A stretch of DNA of 5,802 bases from Gammaproteobacteria bacterium (GCA_024644505.1 JAHEHQ010000182.1:1-5802), one strand, 5' to 3'; positions 1 to 5,802 are shown, counted from the first letter of the stretch. Numbers and translations: made by a program. Notes: a model not told the origin generated them from the sequence alone.

Positions 1-420
1 CTTTGTGCTTCACCTGACTATCTGAATCAGCATGGCACGCCCACGCATCCGGATGAACTCGCGACGCACCAATTGATCGCATTCAAGGAACAGTCACCGA
101 TCCAGCTGGTTAGGCGTGATGGCAACGCAGGGCAGGTCAATCCGCGCCTGGCGGGGTGCCGGCTCATTGTCGACGACGGCTTGAGCCAGAAGATCGCAAC
201 CATAGCAGGGGCGGGCATTTCGATGAACGCGCTGTGGAGCGTTCACTGCGAACTTGCCGACGGCTCGCTGGTCCGTGTCCTGCCCGACTACACGGTCGAT
301 GACCAGGCGGCCCTGTGGCTCGTCTATCCGAAATCGAATGCTCTGGCGGCAAAAGTCAGGATCTTCATCGACTTTTTAATAGAAAGGATCGGTAACGCGC
401 CGGTCTGGGTCAATGCTTGA
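1..420 (+). CDS. LysR-type transcriptional regulator, C-terminal fragment
   Basis: The reading frame is open from base 1 to a TGA at 418-420, giving about 139 residues; the true start and the DNA-binding helix-turn-helix lie to the left of the window. The visible part reads as the second half of a LysR periplasmic-binding-protein-like effector domain. It opens with an ASPDYL-type strand and a 'GTPTHPDEL' turn. A 'LIVDDGLSQKIATIAGAGIS' segment follows, matching the family's usual 'ndglallraalaGlGia' region. Next come 'ELADGSLVRVLPDY' and a closing 'ALWLVYPKS...KVRIFIDFLIERI' helix. LysR proteins usually control a divergently transcribed neighbour, which would be outside the window. Here the gene converges on the glucan cluster, so it need not regulate that cluster. 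The effector is unknown. Family assignment is firm; subfamily is not. Confidence 0.88.
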   Translation, partial: LCASPDYLNQHGTPTHPDELATHQLIAFKEQSPIQLVRRDGNAGQVNPRLAGCRLIVDDGLSQKIATIAGAGISMNALWSVHCELADGSLVRVLPDYTVDDQAALWLVYPKSNALAAKVRIFIDFLIERIGNAPVWVNA

Positions 421-933
421 GCGTGACCGGTTAGCCCGCACGGTCGGTCCAAATGGGGGCACACGAGAGCACAGTCTGTTTGCGGTGATCGATCACTGAC
501 GGGAAAGAAGGCATACTCCTGAAATTCAAAGCCCGGAAGGTTGCTGGGGTGCTGTGTGGCAGCGTTCAATCAGCATTTTTTCCGAGCAATTGGCAGGATT
601 TTTTGAACATGGTATTTTGCATGGTATTGTCACCTACACCAGCTAGTAAGCCATTGATATCAAATCGTCAAAATGGCTCATTTACAATCGAGTGGGAGTA
701 GGGCTGATTCATGAGTAGTAGCTGAATGACGCGCCAAGTGGAAGAGTTGTCACTTCGCGATCTTCAAGCGAGGCAAAGATCGTGACGTTGCCACGCGCCG
801 GTGGTCTACATCATCGTTACGCTTGGCGGAATACCGCGTAAACAAGTTTTCTTTCCCCGTTTCGCGCTTCGTGCTCATGCGCTTTCATGCAGATCTATAT
901 CGAGCAATGACAACCCTTTTCCTGGGGCACTCG
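421..933. other. Non-coding region between convergent genes
   Basis: No convincing protein-coding gene is seen in these ~510 bases on either strand. The stretch from about 575 to 715 is visibly richer in A and T than the flanking genes. The region holds a 12-bp perfect palindrome GTGATCGATCAC at 485-496, a direct repeat CATGGTATT at 608-616 and 620-628, a 10-bp palindrome TTGATATCAA at 654-663, and a 10-bp stem hairpin at 755-785. A second short inverted repeat, TTACGC/GCGTAA, lies at 817-841. A + strand frame through 730-948 ends in a short string resembling the C-terminal 'LGHSSIS.T' box of tyrosine recombinases, which may be a decayed integrase or chance. Terminators for both convergent genes are expected here, but no classical stem plus long T-tract is clear. 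Confidence 0.6.
755..785. repeat. Imperfect inverted repeat able to form a 10-bp hairpin
   Basis: Arms 755-764 and 776-785 pair over ten positions with one G-U pair, around an 11-nt loop (765-775). It is the strongest hairpin in the gap between the convergent LysR and GH57 genes. It has no T-run on either side, so a classical intrinsic terminator is not supported. It could be a protein-binding inverted repeat or a 3'-end stabilising structure for the GH57 transcript. Confidence 0.45.
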
Positions 934-2115
934 TCAATTTCTGTTACTTGGGGGCAATCGATTCAGTGCTCCCCATGCCAGATCGATATCGGCGTGACAA
1001 CGGGGCACCCATGCATCACCCCAGTAGAGGTTACAACTGGTCTCTGCCCTCAGCAGGTGCCACATTGCGTCCTCGAGCAACGCCCATTCCCCGGCGTCAC
1101 TGCAATGAGACTCACCTGCCGCCCAGCGGGCATTGTGAATCGCTTCACTTGTTTCCCGGATGCGTTCCAGCGCCAGCCGCTGACTGGTTGAGCCGGTCCA
1201 CTGCGTGAATCCATGGCCGTCATGCCTACCTGTATTCCACGCACCATCGCCAACTTTCACTTCCCCCCGGGCTCCATGTCGATCGAGGTAATCGCTGATG
1301 AAGCAGGGTCGAACATGGGCATGTTCCTGGGCTGAATGGCTCATATATTCAGGCCAGAACTCTCCCCAGAAACCGCCTCCCTGGTCAGTATTTCGAAACC
1401 AACCCCCATTGTCACCGTCCGTCGCCGTCAAAACCAGCGGCTCGAAATCGCAATGTCGTGTGCGTTCCTCGATCTCTTGCAGGAACCAGGAAAACTCCAT
1501 GCCGGATTCCTGGGCATCGGAGAGTGACCGGTCGCGGACCACCACAATAATCTCTTCCCCCTGATGCCTGGCTACATGCGGGCGATAGCGAAGCTCATGC
1601 CAATCCATGGCAGTGACCGGTTCCACGTGTTCGCTGTCCACCATCACATAGCGGTACCCGAGAGCTTTCAGCAGTGGAATCAGTTCCATGGTGAAACCCA
1701 TCTCGGGTGGCCAGAATCCGTCGAAATGGCGCCGCCAGAAGAGATGGCGGGCTATGCCGAGCCAGCGCTTCAAATGTTCTTCGCGGTCCGCCGGAGGAAT
1801 CAGGGCCAACACCGGGTGATAGTAGCCGGTTCCCAGGATACTGACGATCTTCTTGTTTTGCAGGTGCCACAACAAGGCACCCGTATCAACGATGCCGTAA
1901 ACGCGTGCCTGGAAATCAGGACTCGACAGGGTTTCCAAAAGAGTACCGGAAAGAGAGAGATGTACCTTCCCCAGGCCTTCGTAAAGCCAGAGCGTGCGGG
2001 CGATGCGGTCCATCGCAAAGAGTATCTCTTTTGCTTCCCAGGGCTGCTGCTCGAGCAGATGCTCCAGATTGCCTGCCGGCTGATGCAGGTTGAGCATCAC
2101 AGCATGGTGGATCAT
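934..2115 (-). CDS. GH57-type glycoside hydrolase / glucanotransferase
   Basis: This 393-residue protein shows the ordered motifs of glycoside hydrolase family 57, retaining enzymes with a (beta/alpha)7 barrel that act on alpha-1,4 or alpha-1,6 glucans. Motif 1 is 'HQP' at residues 11-13. Motif 2 is 'GYYHP' near 97-101. Motif 3 is 'WPPEMGF' with E138 as the likely nucleophile. Motif 4 is 'TATDGDNGG' with D233 as the likely acid/base. Motif 5 is 'SCNLYWGD' at 360-367. It is short for the family, being essentially catalytic barrel plus a small helical tail. No signal peptide or membrane segment is visible, so it is probably cytoplasmic. A good ribosome-binding site precedes the ATG at 2115. It lies 107 nt downstream of glgX on the same strand, suggesting work on chains released by debranching. 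Amylase, branching enzyme and 4-alpha-glucanotransferase all occur in GH57, and the sequence alone does not tell which this is. Confidence 0.9.
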   Translation of the reverse strand: MIHHAVMLNLHQPAGNLEHLLEQQPWEAKEILFAMDRIARTLWLYEGLGKVHLSLSGTLLETLSSPDFQARVYGIVDTGALLWHLQNKKIVSILGTGYYHPVLALIPPADREEHLKRWLGIARHLFWRRHFDGFWPPEMGFTMELIPLLKALGYRYVMVDSEHVEPVTAMDWHELRYRPHVARHQGEEIIVVVRDRSLSDAQESGMEFSWFLQEIEERTRHCDFEPLVLTATDGDNGGWFRNTDQGGGFWGEFWPEYMSHSAQEHAHVRPCFISDYLDRHGARGEVKVGDGAWNTGRHDGHGFTQWTGSTSQRLALERIRETSEAIHNARWAAGESHCSDAGEWALLEDAMWHLLRAETSCNLYWGDAWVPRCHADIDLAWGALNRLPPSNRN

Positions 2116-2222
2116 GGCTGATTGCCCTCATATCTGGTCATGACCTGTCCCTGGTACTCCAGGCAGCTCGGAGTTTCTAGATAGGAATCCACCATTTCAG
2201 AGTAGTCCGATATGCTTTGAAT
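2116..2222 (-). other. glgX-GH57 intergenic spacer with short palindromes
   Basis: This 107-nt spacer separates the glgX stop from the GH57 start. It carries a small perfect hairpin (CCTGG, 4-nt loop, CCAGG at 2150-2163) and a 10-bp palindrome GGTCATGACC at 2136-2145, the latter 21 nt upstream of the GH57 start codon. No T-tract follows the hairpin and no convincing -35/-10 pair is seen, so read-through from glgX is likely. Confidence 0.4.
2125..2130 (-). promoter_or_regulatory. Ribosome-binding site of the GH57 gene
   Basis: On the - strand TGAGGG lies 9 nt before the ATG at 2113-2115. This is a good Shine-Dalgarno match at normal spacing and supports the chosen start, which also places the 'HQP' motif at the usual distance from the N-terminus. 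Confidence 0.65.
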
Positions 2223-4322
2223 CTAAGCCGGTTTCCCTTCAAATACCAGTACGCTACGCGGGCGCACCAACCAATCAGAACCATCCACCGCTTTCTGCTG
2301 TTCGGGCGGGTGATGGTAGCGCCCATCCGGGGCCGCGGTATCGACTGCGAGATACCAACGGTGGTTTGCAATCTGTGGTAAATCGAGCTGCTTGGATGCC
2401 TCCGACATGTTCATTACCACATGCAGATGGTATTCGTCCGGATGCTGAGATGCCAGTGTGAAACAGAGTAAACGGGACAAGGGAGAATCCCACGGAGACT
2501 CGTCCTGTGATTCACCGGCCCAACGGATGTCCGGCAATTTATCACCCGGTATGTTTTCGTCACCCTTCAAAAACAGCCTTCTGCGCAGGCTGGAGTGTCT
2601 TTTCCGGAGCGCGATCATCGCCTTGGTGAATTCGAGCATGTCCCGGTTCTTTTCCACCAGGCTCCAGTCGAACCATCCTGTCTCATTGTCCTGACACCAG
2701 GCATTGTTGTTTCCCTGCTGGCTGCGCAGCACCTCATCACCGGACAGCACCATTGGAAGCCCCTGACTAAGAAGGAGAACAGCCATGAAATTGCGTGCCT
2801 GCTGGGCACGCAGCTTCAGCACCAAGGGATCGTCGGTATCCCCTTCGATCCCGCAATTCCAGCTGAGGTTGTCATTGTGCCCGTCCAGATTGTTTTCGCC
2901 ATTGGACAGGTTGCACTTATGGTTGTAGCTCACCAGATCCATCAGGGTGAAACCGTCATGGCAGGTAATGAAGTTTATACTGTTGAACGGGTGACGATCC
3001 TGATCCTGGTAGTAGTCGCTGCTTCCGGCGATGCGGGTGGCCACCTCCCTGAGAATACCGGGGTCGCCTCGCACGAAGCGCCGGATCACATCCCGATAGC
3101 GGCCGTTCCATTCACTCCAACGATAACCCGGAAAGCGGCCCACCAGATAGAGTCCCACTGCGTCCCAGGCCTCCGCAATCAGGCGACTGGCAGACAGCGC
3201 CTGAGATAATTCGATGGCCCAGATCACCGGCGGGGTGGACACGGGTTCACCATTGATATCCCTTGCCAGCACACTGGCAAGATCGAATCTGAAGCCATCC
3301 ACCCCCATCTCCACGACCCAGAATTCCAGGCAGCTTACCAGGAAATGGGAGACGAACGGATGGTTGCAGTTCAAGGTGTTTCCGCAGCCGGTGTAGTCTC
3401 GGTAAAGCCGACGGTCATCGGGGTCCAGATGGTAGAAGATATCGTTACCCAGGCCTTTGAAATTGATGGTGGGGCCGGCCTCTCCACCTTCCGCAGTATG
3501 ATTGAAGACCACATCGAGGATAATCTCGATACCAGCATCATGCAGTGCATCGACCATCTCCCGGAATTCCTCCAGGTGGGTTCCCTGTTCGGGGGTTTGG
3601 CAATAGTGTGGGTGAGGACTGAAAAAGCTGTGGGTGCTGTATCCCCAGTAATTGTATAGCCCCCGATCAGCCACTGAGGGGGGGACATCCTGCCGATCGA
3701 ATGCCATCACTGGAAGCAGTTCGACATGGGTGATGCCCAGTTCTTTGAGGTAGGGGATCTTTTCGATCACACCGGCAAAAGTTCCCCGTTTGCGCTTGTC
3801 CACACCGGAGGACGGGTGCAGTGTGAAGCCCCCGACATGCATCTCGTAAATGACGGCATCCTGAGATCGATAGGATGTGGTCCTCTCCCGGTCATCCTTC
3901 ACAAGTGGCGTATCAGGCGGATTGACCACCATGGCCCGCATGCTGTTACCGAGGGTACGGTCGTCGGAAGAACGGTTCCATAAATTGTCATTTACCCCGC
4001 GAGCCCAGGGGTCGAGTAGTTCTATGGAGCCGTCGTAGCGTCGGCCACTGGCCTGGGTGTCTGATGGGCCCTGCACACGCCAGGTATAAAGGACACCGGG
4101 CCCCAGCTGATCAATGAAAACATGCCAGAAAATGAAAGTCCTGTGAATGTCCGGATCGAGCTCGATGACTTGGAAGGGTTCAAGGCTGTCAAAAGACTCG
4201 TAGAGCAGCAGCTCCACGCCGGTGGCATCTTTGCTGGCCAGAGAAAAATTGACGCCCTCTCGGTATACAGTGGCTCCGAGCGGGCGTCTTGATCCCGGTT
4301 GAGTGTTGAAAACTGGTTTCAT
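2223..4322 (-). CDS. glgX: Glycogen debranching enzyme (GlgX/TreX/isoamylase type, GH13)
   Basis: This complete 699-residue enzyme hydrolyses alpha-1,6 branch linkages in glycogen or similar glucans, releasing malto-oligosaccharides; it is presumably cytoplasmic as no signal peptide is seen. Residues ~10-110 form a CBM48-like N-terminal domain ('PLGATVYREGVNFSLAS'). The GH13 barrel follows with all four conserved regions: 'DVVFNHT' (270-276), 'GFRFDLAS' with nucleophile D347, 'IAEAWD' with acid/base E384, and 'FITCHDG' with transition-state-stabilising D456. The 'RDYTGCGNTLNCNHPFV' segment (308-324) and 'NNNAWCQDNETGWFDW' (538-553) are hallmarks of the GlgX/TreX/isoamylase group. Residues from ~600 form the C-terminal beta domain. 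Length fits TreX-like enzymes and is somewhat above E. coli GlgX. The ATG at 4322 is the only usable start: the frame is open a little further upstream but has no start codon before a TGA at 4392-4394. No clear Shine-Dalgarno sits close to it; AAGGGA is 30 nt away. It lies between the TIM-barrel and GH57 genes on the same strand. Confidence 0.95.
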   Translation of the reverse strand: MKPVFNTQPGSRRPLGATVYREGVNFSLASKDATGVELLLYESFDSLEPFQVIELDPDIHRTFIFWHVFIDQLGPGVLYTWRVQGPSDTQASGRRYDGSIELLDPWARGVNDNLWNRSSDDRTLGNSMRAMVVNPPDTPLVKDDRERTTSYRSQDAVIYEMHVGGFTLHPSSGVDKRKRGTFAGVIEKIPYLKELGITHVELLPVMAFDRQDVPPSVADRGLYNYWGYSTHSFFSPHPHYCQTPEQGTHLEEFREMVDALHDAGIEIILDVVFNHTAEGGEAGPTINFKGLGNDIFYHLDPDDRRLYRDYTGCGNTLNCNHPFVSHFLVSCLEFWVVEMGVDGFRFDLASVLARDINGEPVSTPPVIWAIELSQALSASRLIAEAWDAVGLYLVGRFPGYRWSEWNGRYRDVIRRFVRGDPGILREVATRIAGSSDYYQDQDRHPFNSINFITCHDGFTLMDLVSYNHKCNLSNGENNLDGHNDNLSWNCGIEGDTDDPLVLKLRAQQARNFMAVLLLSQGLPMVLSGDEVLRSQQGNNNAWCQDNETGWFDWSLVEKNRDMLEFTKAMIALRKRHSSLRRRLFLKGDENIPGDKLPDIRWAGESQDESPWDSPLSRLLCFTLASQHPDEYHLHVVMNMSEASKQLDLPQIANHRWYLAVDTAAPDGRYHHPPEQQKAVDGSDWLVRPRSVLVFEGKPA

Positions 4323-4483
4323 CCCGTATGTGACAGTCCAGCGAAAGTTTTTTCCCTTAACTGCGCGGCAATTGACTGGGCGATGCGTGTGTCAGTCGGC
4401 ATCTTCACGGCGCAGATGTTTCAAGATGCCCACCCGACGGGCATCGCAGCACAAGAAAGGCAAGCGACGCCGGCAACTGCCCT
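4323..4483 (-). promoter_or_regulatory. glgX leader with alternative inverted repeats
   Basis: The 161-nt gap upstream of glgX holds four related segments that can pair in mutually exclusive ways. In transcript (-) order they are GATGCCC (4445-4439), GGGCATCTT (4431-4423), AAGATGCC (4405-4398) and GCATC (4386-4382). The first and second form a perfect 7-bp stem with a 7-nt loop. The second and third form an 8-bp stem. The third and fourth form a 5-bp stem. This resembles attenuator or antiterminator geometry, but no run of U's follows the first hairpin. A run of six A's sits further down, near the AAGGGA at 4353-4358. No convincing promoter boxes were found. The pairing is directly visible; a regulatory role is inference. 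Confidence 0.35.
4425..4445 (-). terminator. Perfect 7-bp hairpin after the TIM-barrel gene
   Basis: GATGCCC (4425-4431) and GGGCATC (4439-4445) form a perfect stem around a 7-nt loop, about 40 nt past the TAA of the TIM-barrel gene. The following - strand bases (TTGAAAC) contain only two T's. It is therefore at best a weak or factor-assisted terminator, or an mRNA-end stabiliser between the two halves of the gene cluster. Confidence 0.3.
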
Positions 4484-5512
4484 TTATACCTCCCAGGCTT
4501 CCCGAACCAGAGTGGCGTTTTCCAGAAGCATGTCCAACCAGTAATTCATCCTTTCCGCATTGGAATTATCCCGCCAGTGAGAGAAAAACGGCGTGTGTTC
4601 CCCCAGGGGCGTTCGGCCTTCCATGGGATGCATTTCTAGCATGAATGAGAGCCCATCGGAAGCGTCTCCCCTCATCGCCGTATGGATGATGTCGCGCAGT
4701 CCTGAGACCCCGAACATCCCTTTCACCTGGTTGCGGCCATGGTAGGCAAAAGGCAGGTAGATCTGCTGCAGGAAACTCAAGTGGTCCGAGACGCCGAAAT
4801 GACTCAGGGGCGAGAGTGGATGTCCGTCGTGAAGGTGAAAATGCAAGGGTTTGCCCAGCCGCGCCAAACGATCAATGAGACCAAGAACGGTGGGCAGGGC
4901 CCTGCTTGTCGCCTGTTGGACAGTGTCGATCTTTACCGGAAGTTCAGGGCTGTCAGGATGCAGTGCGCAGACGTCCTCATGGGGGTTTCGGGCCCGATAG
5001 GCCGAGCGGCACACATGGATACCCACATGACCCACATCGATGGCGGCACTCAGGCGCCGCACATCGGTGCAGCGTTCAAACAGGCTAGCGTAGAAATCGG
5101 GTTCCAGGCCGGCCGCATATTCTACAAAGACCAGGGGTGCGTCGGTGATCCGGGACAGCAACCGATCCGTCTCCCGAAAGGCGTTGAGGGTCTCCTCGGG
5201 ATTCTCGGCAAACGCCCGCTGGTCATGGAGCACCAGGCCGTATAGCTTTCCCGCGGCGACACGCACGAATTCCGTCAGGGCCGCACGACCCGCCCCCTGG
5301 AGTAGATTGATATCCCGGGGCAGATGGGCCGTGCAGGGAAGGGTATGAGGACGGTATGCGAGCAGCCGTTGCAGATGTTCCGGGCTGCCCGGATAGAACT
5401 CCCCCCCGAGCCCGGCCGCCCCTAAACGTGCCTGCGCCAGGCGCAGCAGCGCGTCATCGCCCTCGATAGGCGGTTGGGCACTGAGCATGGCGAGCAGTTT
5501 GGGTGAGGACAT
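4484..5512 (-). CDS. Xylose-isomerase-like TIM-barrel protein, substrate unknown
   Basis: This 342-residue protein resembles the AP-endonuclease-2 / sugar isomerase-epimerase TIM-barrel superfamily, whose members usually bind divalent metals and act on sugars or related polyols. Acidic and histidine residues fall at the ends of predicted barrel strands. They include E38 ('GGEFYPG'), H63 ('TAHLP'), H96 ('VLHDQ'), E131 ('FVEYAAG'), D159 and H162 ('IDVGHVG'), H224/H226/H228 with D229 ('HFHLHDGHP'), and E293 with H295 ('MLEMHP'). The E131...D159-H162...E293 series is the typical metal-ligand pattern. There is no signal peptide or membrane segment. The start is 2 nt after the stop of the dikinase gene, with only a weak GGA-type ribosome site, which suggests translational coupling. 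I do not recognise a named subfamily. Superfamily membership is fairly sure, and a sugar or sugar-phosphate substrate is inferred from context. An unrelated role such as nuclease or metabolite transfer cannot be excluded. Confidence 0.72.
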   Translation of the reverse strand: MSSPKLLAMLSAQPPIEGDDALLRLAQARLGAAGLGGEFYPGSPEHLQRLLAYRPHTLPCTAHLPRDINLLQGAGRAALTEFVRVAAGKLYGLVLHDQRAFAENPEETLNAFRETDRLLSRITDAPLVFVEYAAGLEPDFYASLFERCTDVRRLSAAIDVGHVGIHVCRSAYRARNPHEDVCALHPDSPELPVKIDTVQQATSRALPTVLGLIDRLARLGKPLHFHLHDGHPLSPLSHFGVSDHLSFLQQIYLPFAYHGRNQVKGMFGVSGLRDIIHTAMRGDASDGLSFMLEMHPMEGRTPLGEHTPFFSHWRDNSNAERMNYWLDMLLENATLVREAWEV

Positions 5513-5514
5513 GG

Positions 5515-5802
5515 CTAGGCCGTCCAGGATTGGACACCCTGCTGAGGACGTGTCTGGACGATATGGATCTCCTCTGCGCTGATAACCCCTTCCACGTCCT
5601 GGGGAGCGCCCAGCTGCATCTCCAGAAATTCAGCGATCTCCGCCAGGTGTTTGCCCAGCCTGGCGGCCGCGGATGGGTCGGCGGACAGGGGTACGGTGCT
5701 GTAGTCGATCAGCTCCTGTTTCAGGCCTTTTCGCGGCGCCGGCCGCAGGGCCAGACTGAAACTGGCGCAGGTGTTCAATGCCGCCTCGCCAGTCTTCCGA
5801 TT
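5515..5802 (-). CDS. C-terminus of a PPDK/PEP-synthase-type ATP-grasp protein, glucan water dikinase-like
   Basis: The frame is open to the window edge and ends with TAG at 5515-5517, leaving 95 C-terminal residues; the start lies to the right. The fragment is the end of a PEP/pyruvate-dikinase nucleotide-binding (ATP-grasp) domain. It has 'APQDVEGVI' (around 5584-5607) followed by 'IHIVQTRPQ' (around 5542-5568). Residues corresponding to D321, E323, Q335 and R337 of Clostridium pyruvate phosphate dikinase are all present, and the 12-residue Glu-to-Gln spacing is kept. PEP synthase and PPDK place this domain at the N-terminus, with His and PEP domains after it. Here the protein stops nine residues after the 'QTRP' box, as in plant glucan, water dikinases, which end in a 'QDIEGVV...VVQTRPQM'-like sequence. 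GWD transfers the beta-phosphate of ATP to glucose units of starch. The glucan-gene context fits, but the substrate-binding and phosphohistidine domains are outside the window, so the activity is inferred. Confidence 0.75.
   Translation of the reverse strand, partial: NRKTGEAALNTCASFSLALRPAPRKGLKQELIDYSTVPLSADPSAAARLGKHLAEIAEFLEMQLGAPQDVEGVISAEEIHIVQTRPQQGVQSWTA

Noticed and set aside
425..445. Hairpin GACCG/CGGTC right after the LysR stop
   Set aside because: A 5-bp stem with an 11-nt loop and no T-tract; likely chance.
324..569. 81-residue - strand frame overlapping the LysR 3' end
   Set aside because: No recognisable protein and no good ribosome-binding site; about 100 bases are antisense to the LysR gene.
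550..581. Intrinsic terminator for the LysR gene (TGCTG/CAGCA followed by six T's)
   Set aside because: The stem is only 5 bp with a 16-nt loop and lies 130 nt past the stop, too weak to call despite the T-run.
608..628. Direct repeat CATGGTATT x2, considered as a mobile-element target duplication or start of an array
   Set aside because: Only two copies 3 nt apart with no element between them; probably local slippage or chance.
801..1208. Two overlapping + strand frames (801-1208 and 823-1191) running from the gap into the GH57 gene
   Set aside because: Their longer parts are antisense to GH57 and low-complexity or odd in composition. Only the short integrase-like string is kept, as a low-interest finding.
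1564..2121. 185-residue open frame on the + strand
   Set aside because: It is antisense to the GH57 gene, whose five family motifs prove the - strand frame; its translation has no recognisable domain.
2595..3209. 204-residue open frame on the + strand
   Set aside because: It lies wholly inside glgX on the opposite strand and reflects codon bias of the real gene.
4739..5245. 168-residue open frame on the + strand
   Set aside because: It is antisense to the TIM-barrel gene and its translation shows no family features.
5515..5778. Treating the dikinase fragment as a complete 87-residue gene with a TTG start at 5778
   Set aside because: The frame stays open to the window edge and the fragment is clearly the end of a larger ATP-grasp domain, so it is a truncated gene.

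Overview
The window looks like part of a proteobacterial chromosome, most likely gammaproteobacterial. That placement is an inference from the moderately high GC coding sequence, the LysR-type regulator and the kind of glycogen enzymes present; no marker gene fixes the taxon. It holds the 3' end of a LysR-type regulator on the + strand. Facing it is a block of four - strand genes, at least three of which point to alpha-glucan (glycogen or starch-like polymer) metabolism.

Layout in + coordinates: 1-420 is the C-terminal part of a LysR substrate-binding domain. 421-933 is a non-coding gap between convergent genes; it contains several palindromes, one good hairpin and a faint integrase-like stretch. 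934-2115 (-) is a GH57-type glycoside hydrolase or glucanotransferase. 2223-4322 (-) is a complete GlgX/TreX/isoamylase-type debranching enzyme (GH13 with an N-terminal CBM48-like domain). 4323-4483 is a leader with alternative inverted repeats. 4484-5512 (-) is a xylose-isomerase-like TIM-barrel protein of unknown substrate. 5515-5802 (-) is the last ~95 residues of a dikinase whose ATP-grasp domain lies at the very C-terminus, as in plant glucan, water dikinase (GWD).

Transcription of the - strand block runs dikinase -> TIM barrel -> glgX -> GH57. The first two are separated by only 2 nt and are almost certainly co-transcribed. The gaps of 161 and 107 nt before glgX and GH57 leave room for separate control. 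A plausible joint role, by inference, is turnover of storage glucan: the dikinase may phosphorylate the polymer, the debranching enzyme removes branches, and the GH57 enzyme trims or rearranges the linear chains. The TIM-barrel protein may act on a derived sugar or sugar phosphate.

The most interesting point is the GWD-like C-terminus next to an isoamylase-type debranching enzyme, a pairing better known from starch metabolism in plants and algae. Only a fragment of that dikinase is visible, so its substrate is not established here. No tRNA, rRNA, CRISPR array or intact insertion sequence was seen.
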